Assembly (NCBI GenBank): GCA_016748015.1
Contig: JAAOMT010000183.1
Span: forward strand, 445,877 to 509,876
DNA: 64,000 bases
Direction of reading: 5' to 3'
Source of the DNA: Geosiphon pyriformis
Taxonomy: Eukaryota; Glomeromycota; Glomeromycetes; Archaeosporales; Geosiphonaceae
Part shown: positions 23,611 to 34,300 of the stretch, in pieces
Layout of the letters: each line of letters starts with the position of its first letter
Numbering within the stretch: the first letter of the stretch is position 1
Notes under the pieces: model-generated
Seen by the model: the letters and a program-made list of their open reading frames with translations, nothing else
Told to the model about the DNA's origin: nothing
Databases searched by the model: none
Program-made: the position numbers and the translations under genes

Positions 23611-26176
23611 CAATTGATACTTAATTACACTAGAACAATAGCTCTTGATCACAGTTATTGACAGATACTAACTTGTACATTGCCTTGGCTTATTTCTTTA
23701 TATTATTTCTTTTATTTTTTTGTCTTAATTGTTGTTATTACTAACTCTATTGAGGATTAACGCATGGGGTACTGACATCAGGATATAGCACTGATAAAAG
23801 ACCCAGAAATAAGGGTAGAACATTTGATTGAGGTTAGCTTACCAGGAGAAACACCAGCCATTATGCTAAAAAAGAAATTGACAAAACTGCCATTTTGGGA
23901 AGCTACAAATAAAACTATTACCACTGAATCTCTGTCCATTATACAAAGAACTCCACAACAAAATCTTCAGATAACACATCTTCAGATTCTATCATTGACA
24001 ACAGCTTTGAGCACCAAGTTACAGGTTTGCTATTTACTCTAACAACCAAATAATCACCTGTAACAATGTGTGTGCGAAGTGTGACACTATGATTTACAAG
24101 GATTTAAAATCCAAATCTGGCTTGTCACATGACTTTTTCAATAATGCTATTCACCACTCTTCTCTGTATGGTTTGAAGTCTTTTGAACAGATTCAGGCTG
24201 AAGACAAGTCAGCTTCTATTGTTGGTTTTGCCAATTCTGTTGGTATCTTGGGCCATTTGTTTGTGCATAGATTACATAACTTGCAGGTCCTCAGCTGGTA
24301 CTCTCGCCACCCTCTGCTTTTTTCTTCTTGTATTAATATCAATCTTTTGAATAATTTTTTGGCTGGCATTGTCCAGATTTTTTTGGGATGTGACCTTTCT
24401 CTGGATAGTCTCATGACCAATGCTTTTCATTTTCCAAGTAGAACCCCTATGTCTGTCATTCTTGGTAAGCCCACTTTTTATAAATGTGTCTTTTTACTTC
24501 AGCATTATGGAATTGCCTTTATTGAGCAGTTTTGCAGTCATACTGGTTCTGTTTTTGAATGGAAGACTTTCAAGTGGTGGAAAAGATTGGATTCTTGGGG
24601 CCTGGTTTCTTATTGGTTTGATGTTTCTGTTTACTATCTGAATGATTCTGGACCACCTTTTGTTTGCAATCTTCTGTTGCTGCAAGTTGGTTTGTCCAAT
24701 GTTTTTAAGTCTTGTAAGTTTGAAGTTGTGTGCAATCATCTGTTAGAAGTTGATTCTGGTTGTCTTTTTTTGTTTACAGATGGTTTTCTGAGTGGGCTGG
24801 GTACTCTTGGTATGAAAGTGGGTGCTGCTGTTTTTTTTGAGGACATTAATTTGGGTTTGGGTGTGGAAGTGTTCGGGTTGGTTTCTTTTACTATAACAGA
24901 GTTGCAGGCCATTGCTCTGGCTTTCAAGTGTGTTTCTTCTTCTTATTCAGTTGACTTGTTTTCAGACAACCAGGCTGCTTTGGATGCATACAAGTCAGAA
25001 TCTATGTTGATTCATCTGGATTTCAGGAATCAGTATTGGATCAAGCATCACCACATTGCTGATGTTATTCGATACAAAAATTTGAACATTAATTGGGTTA
25101 AGGTTAAAGATCACTCTGGTGTCTTGGGCAATAAGCATGCTGATGTTTTTGCTGGAGCTGCTACATTTTCTAATATGCATTTTCCTCACATGATTAATGA
25201 ACGTTTTCTCAGGACTGGTAGTACTGCAGTGTTTAGTAATTCTAAGCATTTTGTTCATAATGTTTTCTAATCTGTTTATCATACATGCTGGGAAGTTGGT
25301 TCTGGTTCCCAGGTCTTGGTGGATAGCCTGCATGATAATGTTGATTGGTCTAAATCTTTTTTGGTGTGGCATCCAAATTTTCATTTGACTGCTGGTTTCA
25401 CTAGTGCTTAGACTGTTGGCTTGCAGATGTATTTTATGAAAACACTACATTATCATCTCCTGATTGCTGTGTATAAACGTTTTTATAATAAGAGTTACTC
25501 CAATGTAATATGTCTATTCTGCAGCAATGTTGAGGTCTCAGACCATGTGTTTTTTTGTCCATTTGATGCTGCTAGTTGTGTTTGGTTGGTGAAAGTTTAT
25601 GCATCTGCTTGGGAGACACACTTGGGTTTATCTTACTCTTTTTTGTATGTTTCACAGTTGCTTTTTACTTGCATCTCCAATGTTGGTGTTAGTACAGCTC
25701 TGTATAAGGGCTTTGTTTTCAAGAAGTGGTATTGTAAATCTGTTGCTGTTTTTAAAGACTCTAAGATAGCAGCTCAGAATATCATGGCCTTTGTGTGTGA
25801 GTTTTGTCTTGTATTTCATGATGATGTTTGGCTAGTACATGCTAAGCACTAGATTATTATGGAGAATGGTGGCATAATCCTGCGTAATGGTTCTGTTTCT
25901 GTTTTTATCTCTGGTTTTTCTTTGGTGCTTTTGGCCAGTGTGGTTAGGTTGTTAAGTATTGCAGATGTATTTGGTGTTAGTTTTGGGTTTTGTAAATCTT
26001 GTTTATTCTTTTCAGGTTTAGATAACATGGTTTCAGTACATATAAGTGTCTAGTGTTGTCCTGACTAGCCTGAGTGGTTGGTCACGTATAGAAAATGCAT
26101 GATTCACACCTAGTTAAGATTACTTGTATGATGTATTGTACTAGACAGTGTTTGGACCTCACTTATTAAATTGAAA

Positions 26177-26464
26177 AAAAAAATTTTAATATCAAATATA
26201 ATATTAAAAAAACCAAATTGTTTTTAGATAAATTTATTTTTAATAATTAAAATTTGAATTATTTTATTATTAAACTTTATAAATTGAATTTTTTTTTAAC
26301 TTTTTTTAATTTAATTTAGTTTGTATTTTAACTAACTTAAATAGTCAATTATATGTAAAAAACATATAAATTATGTTTAATTTAAACCATTTATTGTTGA
26401 CATATTGTATTAAATAGTAATAAAATTACATTTTATTTTTATTTTTTTAATAAATACAATCTAA
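26177..26464. other. AT-rich spacer between LINE copies
   Basis: No gene or element seen. Short AT-rich gap between the 3' ends of two oppositely oriented LINE copies. Confidence 0.5.
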
Positions 26465-27004
26465 TTAATATTTAGTATATAGAGTTAAGACTAAAAATCC
26501 CAGCTAAATACAATTCATTTTTTACTATATGTAACTAATTACTTAGACCAATTAAAACAATACTAAGTTTTTATGTAAACTATTATTTTATTATTCAAAC
26601 CAAAAAAAACAAACAGAATTTATAAAAACCAAAGCTAATTCCAAAAGACTTATTAATACTAATTAATCTAATTACTTCATTCAACAAACCTAATATCAAA
26701 TTATGAGACACATCAGATACTACTTTAAAATCATCAACCAAATTACATTTTTCTATATTTACTTTGTATTTAAATCTGAACTTTTATAAATTTGAACAAT
26801 ATTATTCACTCAAATTATATACAAAATTAACTAAGATTTAAACAGTTTTTTTATGATCTTTAAATATCTATATAGTTTTACTATACTAATTTACAAGCAT
26901 AAAATTTTTACAAAGAAATATATATAGATTAATATCTAATAAATATGAAAAAAAAATTCCACAACTATGAAAAATAATAGAAGATAAAACTCTGTTAGAA
27001 ATTT

Positions 27005-27322
27005 TCAAATCATAATCTGGTTAAGCAAAATTTTTTTATAGAAATCAGAATTCTTAGAACAGATAAACACATAATCAGAAAACTCAATTTTTTTATATTG
27101 CAAACACAAAACACTTAGATAATTTTTGTTATAAAGTTTTTTTTTAACTATAATAAACAATCTTTCATGAACTGTTTTCATAAAATATGTATGTAAATTA
27201 ACTGAAGTCTTACTTGTGAAGTCTAACAACATATCTGAATTCAGATACCAAATTACAGCAGTCCAAATCCAATCAATTTTTTGAACCAAAGAGCCATCTA
27301 TCACTTTAAAATTAACAAACAT
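27005..27322 (-). pseudogene. LINE ORF2 fragment, CCHC-proximal region
   Basis: An open stretch of 105 codons matching the segment of ORF2 between RNase H and the zinc finger (compare LCTYLMKAVHQQLPVAVRK in copy 1 with LHTYFMKTVHERLFIIVKK here). The zinc-finger cysteines are partly lost (CLQYKKIEFSDYVFIC: the second Cys is Tyr and the His is Tyr, both G:C to A:T changes). Not functional. Confidence 0.7.
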
Positions 27323-27507
27323 AACCTATTAACCTATATATATCCCTAAACAAAATAACAAATATTACTAAACATTGGTAAATTATTAGTTTTAATAAAG
27401 CATTTATATATATTACTGAACAACAACAAAAAAAAACAAACAGTTTTATTCACCAAAGCATTATTATAAATAATTATTTAAAGTGTTAAAACAAATAACA
27501 AATCCTT

Positions 27508-28352
27508 TATTACAAATAATTATTTAGGGTATTAGTACAAATAACAAACCATAATTTGGTGCTTAATAGCTTGTTAATATTAGTAATTCTGAAGATTTTA
27601 ATAGAGTTCTTTGTATAATAAACAGAGATTCAATGGTTGTTTTAGTAGCCTTCCAAAATGGTTTTTCTATCAATTTTTTTTTAATATAGTGGCCAGTTTA
27701 TTCTGGCAGTTGTGTTTTTTTGGTAAGCTATTCTTAATTTTTGAGTTTTATATTCTTATTTCTGAGTTTTTTATTAGACTATTTTTAATGTTAAAATACT
27801 CAGTGCTTAATCCTTTTAATTAGTTAGTATAACAACAAAATAAAGCAAAATTAAAGAAAAAAAAAATAAAAAAAAAATAAAAAATTAGTATTCTGTCAAT
27901 AGCTATAATTAAGAGCTATTGATTTAGTGTAGTTAAATATTGGATTCTATTAACATAGAGTGTTGATAAAATAGAAGCAATTTAATATTTCTTAATCAAA
28001 TAACAATAAAATAGATTTAGGTAATAATGAATATTTTATTAATATGTGATTTAATTCCATTTTAAGTTGTAGAAAATTACTTTTTAAAGAGAGAGATATT
28101 AGATAATTTAATTAATCTTAAACTAAATTCTTCAGAAATTGCTTTTTTTGCTTTTAATATTCTTACTATATATATATAATTTATATTATACAAGATTTTT
28201 TAGATTTTTTTCATTTTTTTAGCCAGAAATTCTGGAATTCTTGGAATTTTGTAATTTTTTAAGAGAAATTCTGAAATTTTTTTTTACTATACTTATTTTT
28301 AATTGGCTACTTTATATTCTTATTAAAAATTTCTAAATTTCTATGAGTAACT
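27508..28352 (-). mobile_element. Type I LTR nested inside the type II LTR
   Basis: Starts TATTACAAATAATTATTTAG and ends CTATGAGTAAC(T) on the plus strand, i.e. a minus-orientation LTR of about 845 bp. It interrupts the outer LTR after its first 46 bp. CCTT before and CCAT after are a plausible 4-bp duplication with one mismatch. The TATA-like ATATATATAT near 28170 and GGAATTCTTGG-type repeats near 28225-28285 place it in type I. Confidence 0.65.
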
Positions 28353-28634
28353 CCATAATTTGGTGCTTAATATTTGGTAATATTGGTAATTTCTGAAAAT
28401 TTTGGAGTCTGAAGATTTTGGTTGAGTCTTTTGTATAATGAACAGAAATTCAATTGATAGTTTTTTCTGTAAATTTTTTTTTTAGCATAATGGCCAATTT
28501 ATTTTAACAGTTATGTTTTTTTGATAAGCTATCCTTAAATTTTTACTCTTATTCTTGGGTTTTTTACTAAACTATTCTTGATGTTAAATATTTAGTTCTT
28601 GATTTTTTTAATCAATTAGCAAACAACAAAGAAA

Positions 28635-28665
28635 CAAAATAAAATAAAATAAAATAAAATAAAAT
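28635..28665. repeat. (AAAAT)n microsatellite
   Basis: About six tandem AAAAT units inside the outer LTR, in the A-rich part that reads AAATAAAATAAAG in better preserved LTRs. Local slippage expansion. Confidence 0.7.
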
Positions 28666-29414
28666 AAAAAATAAAAAATTAATATCTTATCAATAGCTGT
28701 AATCAAAAGCCATTGGTCTAGTATGATTAAGTGTTGGATTCTATTAATATGGAGTGTTAATAAAGTAAAATAAATTAATATTTTTTTAATTAAGTAATAA
28801 TAACATAAATTTGATAATAATAGTTAATTTTATTAATATAAAAATAATTTCATTTCAAGTCATAGAAAACTATTTTTTGAAGAAAGAAGTATTATTCTAA
28901 ATTAATATAAACTCTATTAAATTCTTCTGAAATTATTTTTTCTGTTTTTAATATTCTTGCTATATATATATAATTTATGTTATATAAGATCTTGTTTTTT
29001 CTTAAATAATGTGCACTATTTTCTCTAATAATGTTCTTATTGTTGAGCAATGTGCCATAATTTTCTAACAATAGACTTATTGCTAAGCAGTATATTATAA
29101 TTTACTAATAATATGCTTATTGCTGAGCAATATGTTATAATTTTTTAATATTGTAATTATTTGTTAAGTTTTATTCTCTTATTAGTCTTATTTTTTTATC
29201 TGTTTTTTCTACTTTCTTTTTTGTACTTTTCTATAAATAACAGTATTTACTTAAATATTAACCAAAATACTTAAATGTTCCTTAATTTTTAACCAAACCA
29301 CCAAAAATTTTTATTATTGACCAAGTTTGTAATGTGTCTCTTTTTCATTTAACAATAATATTAAAAATTAAAACTTAACAGTTCTTATTTTAAGATACAT
29401 ATATTCATAATGGT

Positions 29415-30351
29415 CTAGCTGTCTAAATACATAATTCCAACATAAAAAAAGAGCACATATTCCAAAGCCAAAGCAATAGCTTGTAATTCAGTTATTATTA
29501 ATAACAACAACTCATTAATTCTAATATTAATACTTAAATCAACTTTAAAAAAATATGTGGCAGTTTCACCAATTACAGTAGAAAAACTGAAACTTTTCAA
29601 AGACTTATTTGTATATACAGTAATAGTATTCAACCAGATTTTGTAAAAATGTTCCTTTAAAGTCGAAAATTGATTTGTTAACAAAATATTACTACTTTTT
29701 ACATTAAAAACTGCACTAGAAAAAATCAATACAAACTTAATATTGTGCAAAAATTTTGATGTCAAAACAAATTAAAAAAATACTGGCCTTTTGAAATTTA
29801 ATTTTTTTTAACAATAGAATGTTTTTTAATCTATAACTTTATTCTGTTTATCCAAAAGTCTGTTACAAAAAGCTGCACTAAACTTCTTTAAAGAACTAAC
29901 CTTTTTAAAATACAATAAAGCTCTTAAAACATTTAACATAAAAAATTTGTCAGAAATAAGGAATGTACAAGGCAAATTATTTGCCAATAAGAAACCATTG
30001 TTCAAAAAAATACACATTATTTCAGCCAAAAAATTGTTAAAAAAACTGACATACAATCTTACCAAATACTATAAGAGATTTAAGAAGACCCAGTTCAAAA
30101 TCTACAGATCCAAAAATTTATGTTCAAAAAGCCAACCAAGAATTTTAAAAACATTTGTGAAGATAATTGTTAATACAACCTTTTTTTCAGTTTAAATTTG
30201 TTTGAATGTTTTCAGATTATACAATGAAAGATAATGTAGTGTCTTATTTGAAAAGTTATAAAACAACTTAGTCTTTAATTTTAGGTTCTTTCTGATTAAG
30301 ACATCTTATTAATAATAAACTCCAGAAAAAATAAAACTAAATTGTAAATAA
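29415..30351 (-). pseudogene. LINE ORF2 fragment, connection and RNase H region
   Basis: Two open segments, 30065-29826 (VRLYVSFFNNFLAEIMCIFL, matching VRLHVSPMNNFLVGVVKIFL of copy 1) and 29765-29415 (TNKSLKSF and ITELQAIALALE of RNase H). Catalytic Asp of the first RNase H motif is Asn (YTNKS). It is heavily AT-drifted. Confidence 0.7.
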
Positions 30352-31639
30352 TATTACAAGTGTTTTTTCCTATCTTTAGTGATTGTACTATAATTAATTT
30401 CTATGGCTTTTTAGATTAAGTAATGATATAATAAATTATTTAATTTTAATATGAGAATAAGTATATTAGTTTTAATTAGTATTGCTTTTAATTTATGCTA
30501 GATTTCTATTTAATATATTATTACTATTCTCTTATTTAAGAATCTAAAAATTAGTTTAGTAAGTTTTTTTAACTTCTTAGCAGATATTGAATAATTTTTT
30601 TTAAGTGTTTTTATTATTAAATTTGGTGTGTAACATAATGTTTTTATTAAAATTACTGTTAATAGCCACTGCTATATTAGTTTTTTAAAGAGAATTTCTA
30701 TTATATTCCTATACTTCTAATTGTGTCTTTTTTTAAGGCTTCTGTAAAAATACTTTTTTATTTCACATTAATATCAGGCATTTGTATTTCTTTATTTGTA
30801 ATAAAACAGTACCTTATTTCTAATAAATTTAAAAAAAATTAAAATAAAAAATAAAATTTAACAAAATTAATATTCATAAAATAATCTTAATTAAAGATTA
30901 TTTTTTCAAAGATATAGAGAACTTGTTTCAGATTTTTAAGTTAATTGTTAATTTTGGTCAAAGTATTATAAGTATTTTTTAAATAATTTTATGTATTTAA
31001 TATTCTTTTAATGTGTTTTTAATTTTGTTAAGCTTGGATCTTATTTGTGTTTTTGTTGGCATATCAAATGTTTTTACTATTGTTTTTCCTCAATAAAAAG
31101 ATAATAGTAAAAGAGAAGGTAGTGGTCTTTTCAGTTATTTGCAGGAAGCTAAATTATAAAGGAAAAAAGTTTTCAATTCTATTGATTTCAGTATTAATGA
31201 ATAATACAAAGCTTGGAAAACATATTGTCTAGTTTTTTTTGAGATTATAATTCAATTCTTCCATTTTTTTTTCGTTTTTATTTTGTCTAATTAATTTTTT
31301 GTTCTTTATTATTCTCTTTTTTTGTCTGTTTTTTTTCTAGTTAGAAAGCTATTGTATATATACATATTTCGAATTATATATAATTGTGCCTATTCTAATT
31401 GATTAATAAATAATTGCTAAGCTATTAGACCTTTTATTTAACTATAAGTGTCTTTTGGCTTACTTGTTTGTAATTACATTAAATTGGACATATTTGTGTA
31501 TGTTTTTTATACTATCATGTACATGTTATGTTTTCTAATTTTATTTATTAATTTTTGCTATTTATATTGTTATTTAATGATTAGTTAATATATTATGATA
31601 TTATTATTTTTGATTTTTGTTAATTTTTATTAGATAATA
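30352..31639 (-). mobile_element. Type III LTR (about 1.29 kb), minus orientation
   Basis: Plus-strand edges are TATTACAAGTG and TTAGATAATA, the decayed forms of TGTTACAAGTG and TGGGTAACA. The reverse complement matches 41081-42372 along its full length (for example GGCTTTTTAGATTAAG, TTGGTGT and GTTTTTACTA-type blocks). It differs from type I/II LTRs in body sequence and is about 450 bp longer. The sequence immediately right (31640 on) resembles the polypurine-tract region and pol end of the gypsy elements, so this is a 3' LTR. It abuts the LINE 3' half at TTAT. Confidence 0.75.
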
Positions 31640-33521
31640 TTATTTTCCTATTAATATTGAGCTTTGTTAAAATTAATGTGCATTTCTCTAATGTTGATAT
31701 TTAACATAAAGATCTGTATACTTGTTTGAACTATTTATTTTTATAAATTCTGAAATTTGTTGTTAATAAGTTTTTTAATTTTATTTAAAATAAGTATGTT
31801 TATTTTATTTGTTAATAATACTTTTGAACAATATTAAAACAGCATATAGAGTTGGTATACTGCCCTAAAACAGTGCTTAGAGTTGCTTTTTTTAATTAGT
31901 TTTTCGAACTTCTAAAGTTTTATTTTGTCAATTTTTTTGCTACTTTTCTTAATGTAAATTGTTTGAAAATTTAATTGTATGACTATTATAAAGTGTATAT
32001 AGTAAGAAGAAGTAATTAAGTTCATTTCTTTTTTGGGTATTGTATTTCTTAAGAGCTAAAATTTTTTCATGATTTTACCAATTAATGTGTTGGCATTTTT
32101 TTGTTTTTTACAGTAAGAATTAAAATAATTTGTGTTTAATTTGTTTTTTTACATAACTGAATTTTTTTTTCTATATAATATTTTAAAATTATTAAGAGTA
32201 ATTTCTAATAAAAAATTATTTTTTTGTAATAGTCAAAATAAAAGTTAAAAGTATTTATAATATTTTCAAATATATATATATTTTTTTTTATTAATTAATG
32301 AGTGAGATCCAAATGCTACCTACTGCTATACATCAAAAAAATGATCTAAAGTAGGCACAAATCATGCATTTTCTACACATAACCAGCCACTCGGGCCAGT
32401 CAGAACAATACTATATAGCTATACGAACAGAAACTGAGTCATTAATACCAGAAAAAAATAAGTAACACTTGTGATAACCAAAGCTAACACCAAAAGCCTC
32501 AACCGTTCTCACAAATATATTTATAATAAAAATAAATAATAAATAAATACTAAAATAAATTATTTTTATATATCAAAATTTTAAAGGAATTTCTTTAATA
32601 GTTTAATGTTTCTGATTTTTTTAACTATTTTTGGAATTGTTTTAATTTTTTTTTAAATATTAATAATGATAATTCAAATGTAGTTGATCAAATTAATTGT
32701 TTTTTAAGTAATATTTAATAATTATTATTGGCTTCAAGTCTTATGAATTTTTGGTCAAAAAACACAATTGATATATGTCTTTCTGAATTTGGGTATTAAT
32801 AGATCAGATAAATATTGTTAATGCTAAATTCTTAATTGGTTACTGTGTACAACTTTCTTTAAAATTTTATTGTCTAAATGTAACTTATATGTACTATTAC
32901 TTAAGATATTATAAACATAAAAAAATCTATCCTATTTGTTGTTAAATTTTTTGCTTTATTGTTTTTCTGTTTTTGTTTAATATAATAAAACTTTGTTTTT
33001 TATTTTATAAAAAATAAGTTGTTTTATTATATTGAATTTTTTGTTGTTTTTTGGAGTACTTAATATTATTAATTACATATTGGCAATTGTCTTCTAGTTT
33101 TTTTAGCAATTTATAAGCCTATTTTTTAATAATTTCTTGTAAGTTATTATCATTTATTGGTTTTGTTGAATAGATGTTTATTATTAGTTCTATAAATAAT
33201 ATAGCATTTTTTTTACATACTAATTTAAATAGTGTGAATTTTGTAGTATTATGTTTTAATGTTTAATAAGTCAATAAAACTGAAAGATAAATAAATCTCA
33301 TTTTTGTTTTATTTTATTGCTTATTTTTATCAATATTACTGGAGGTTTTTGGTCTCTTTTTTTGAATGTTGTTAATGCTTGTTTGTTGTAAATTTACGTT
33401 TTTTGGAAGCTAGTAGACTTCTAATAACTGAATTTATTTTCAAATTATCTCCTATAATTTGAACTGCTGAGTTTATAAGTAGAATAACCAATTCTATATT
33501 AGTTACTTTATATAATTACAT
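31640..33521 (-). pseudogene. Ty3/gypsy pol 3' fragment (integrase C-terminus and tail), heavily decayed
   Basis: DNA-level similarity to the minus-strand element A: 32870-33060 parallels 51290-51420 (the KWDGPF-type SH3-like segment after integrase), and 33090-33300 parallels 51510-51660 (PFELIYGR region). No open frame survives. A LINE fragment at 32276-32511 interrupts it. It lies directly inside the 3' LTR at 30352-31639 and is probably the end of that element. Confidence 0.55.
32276..32511 (-). mobile_element. Short 5'-truncated LINE 3' end (236 bp)
   Basis: Contains the LINE 3' UTR in reverse (CACATAACCAGCCACTCGG; GAGTGAGATCC at the terminus) and the last few codons of ORF2, followed by an A-rich tail. 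CAAATATAT at 32267-32275 and 32512-32520 is a candidate 9-bp target-site duplication. It inserted into the older gypsy fragment. Confidence 0.75.
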
Positions 33522-34300
33522 TGTAGTAAACATCAACTCTTTCCCAAAAATTGCTTATCTAAAAGCTCACCAAAAATATATAGTTATTTTGCTGTGAAAG
33601 TCAACTCTTTTACAGAAATTTTGTCTGTAGACTACTTTAATAATTATAATAAGAAAAGTAAAAAAAATATAAAAAATATAAAAAATATAAAATATTGTCA
33701 AGGGAATCGTTTTTTATTTAGGCCTGGAATTACTAACAGATTATTGAAATTGGTAGCTAATCAATTTCAAAATGTTAGTTGGATTTTTGTGAGTTGTCAA
33801 GTAGAATAATTAAGGATTTGGTTTTTTAAATATTTAATTTTTATTTAATTTTGTAAGGATGTATAAGAGGTGATTTTTCTAATTAAGATATTTAAAGTAA
33901 GATACTATGATAAGATATATTTTTTTGAAGAGAAAAGCTTTTTTTTTATATAATTTGCTATAGTACTAGTTTTTAAACTTGCACTTTTCTTTTTGTTATA
34001 ATTTTGGTAAATTAAAGATATATTTCAGCAAACTACAAGTTATTTCTACAAACTATTTATTATTTCGACTAATTTCTGCTAATTTCGGCGAATTTTTGAA
34101 TATTAAATGGTTTAGTATATTGTGTAATTTGATCATCTTAATTTTTATGGTACAAATCGAATTATTAATTGAATAATAATATTTGATAATTTGATTAAAT
34201 AATAAGTAATAATTGAAATGATAATACTATATATTAATTAATAATAGAAATTATGAGAGTAACTTTATGCTAATTAATAGCTAAAATTTTACTAGTAACA
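33522..34300 (-). mobile_element. Candidate LTR of a further family (uncertain)
   Basis: TGTAGTAAAC at the left edge and ACTAGTAACA at the right, about 780 bp. The sequence just right (AACTTTTTCC, then CTCTGTTAAAG) resembles the polypurine-tract/pol-end region next to the other 3' LTRs. It contains an imperfect direct repeat (CATCAACTCTTTCCCA / AGTCAACTCTTTTACA near 33531 and 33600) and a small (TATAAAAAA)n run at 33663-33690. No second copy exists in the window to confirm the ends. The open stretch 33594-33809 has no recognisable motif. Confidence 0.35.

Larger units (their letters stand above)
23241..24065 (+). mobile_element. Solo LTR (type II), 825 bp
   Basis: Starts TGTTACTC and ends CCTGTAACA, with the inverted TGTTAC/GTAACA termini. 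It is flanked by the perfect 4-bp duplication ATGT at 23237-23240 and 24066-24069. Collapsing the duplication restores the LINE codons for N-V-C-A-K at the site where copies 1 and 2 read NVCNK and NVCHK. No internal sequence is present, so this is a solo LTR left by LTR-LTR recombination of a Ty3/gypsy element like those at 46.7-64 kb. It contains a repeat array, a TATA box and two stem-loop sequences described separately. Confidence 0.93.
20536..26053 (+). pseudogene. LINE ORF2, copy 3, interrupted by LTR insertion
   Basis: The ORF2 frame starts at ATA 20536 (ATG ancestral). All recognisable segments up to 23240 share one frame, and all segments after 24069 share the frame expected once the 829-nt insertion is subtracted, so there is no other indel in about 4.7 kb. 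APE 20536-21240 (DDFNKDG in place of GDFNE; TINYVLI; TDH kept). RT about 22060-23240 with FVDN at 22840-22851. RNase H about 24765-25170 keeps all four acidic residues (FTDG, TELQAIAL, FSDNQAALD, NKHAD). CCHC finger CLFCSNVEVSDHVFFC near 25510-25558. The C-terminal tail ends VHISV. Several stops derive from Trp or Gln codons. Inactive. Confidence 0.87.
20356..26176 (+). mobile_element. 5'-truncated LINE, copy 3 (split by a solo LTR)
   Basis: Begins inside the ORF1 C-terminus (ILRLEKTLNNLSITVISLSAKM), continues through all of ORF2 and ends with the family 3' UTR (CCTGAGTGGTTGG, then ACCTCACTTATTAAATTG and a short A run). The solo LTR at 23241-24065 interrupts it. Removing that LTR and one copy of the 4-bp duplication restores the reading frame exactly. 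The true 5' boundary is not resolved against the AT-rich flank. Confidence 0.83.
27462..29242 (-). mobile_element. Type II LTR inserted in LINE, itself split by a type I LTR
   Basis: The outer LTR consists of 27462-27507 and 28353-29242. Its left edge reads TATTATAAATAATTATTT (TGTTACAAGTGATT ancestral) and its right edge ends ATAAATAACA. The right part contains decayed AGCAATGTG repeats near 29030-29140, typical of type II. Flanks GCAT (27458-27461) and GTAT (29243-29246) are a 4-bp duplication differing by one C to T change. The insert is in minus orientation and the LINE frame continues on both sides (NI-V-N before, N-A-L-V after). Confidence 0.7.
26465..30351 (-). mobile_element. 3' half of an old, highly decayed LINE (split copy, part 2)
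   Basis: On the minus strand this covers ORF2 from just after the RT (readable as LQFSF, corresponding to TQFSF in copies 1 and 3) through RNase H (VYTNKSL near 29600; ITELQAIALALE near 29470), the CCHC region (27322-27005: DMLLDFTSKTSVNLHTYFMK, VLCLQYKK) and the family 3' UTR at 26465-26600. LTRs at 27462-29242 interrupt it. Its 5' edge at 30348-30351 is TTAT (minus strand) directly next to a 1.29-kb LTR. The LINE half at 36790-41080 ends at the same codon with TTAT, so both halves appear to come from one copy. It is much more AT-rich than copies 1-3 and thus older. Confidence 0.75.

Noticed and set aside
20356-26176. LINE copy 3 as an active element because RNase H is intact
   Set aside because: It is 5'-truncated, carries several stops, an altered APE motif and an LTR insertion.
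33663-33690. (TATAAAAAA)n short tandem repeat as a regulatory array
   Set aside because: Three short units in A-rich sequence; nothing beyond slippage is supported.
33594-33809. Open stretch with FLFRPGITNRLLKLVANQ that could be a small gene
   Set aside because: Lies inside a candidate LTR surrounded by gypsy fragments; no second copy or known motif. Kept only as part of the LTR entry.
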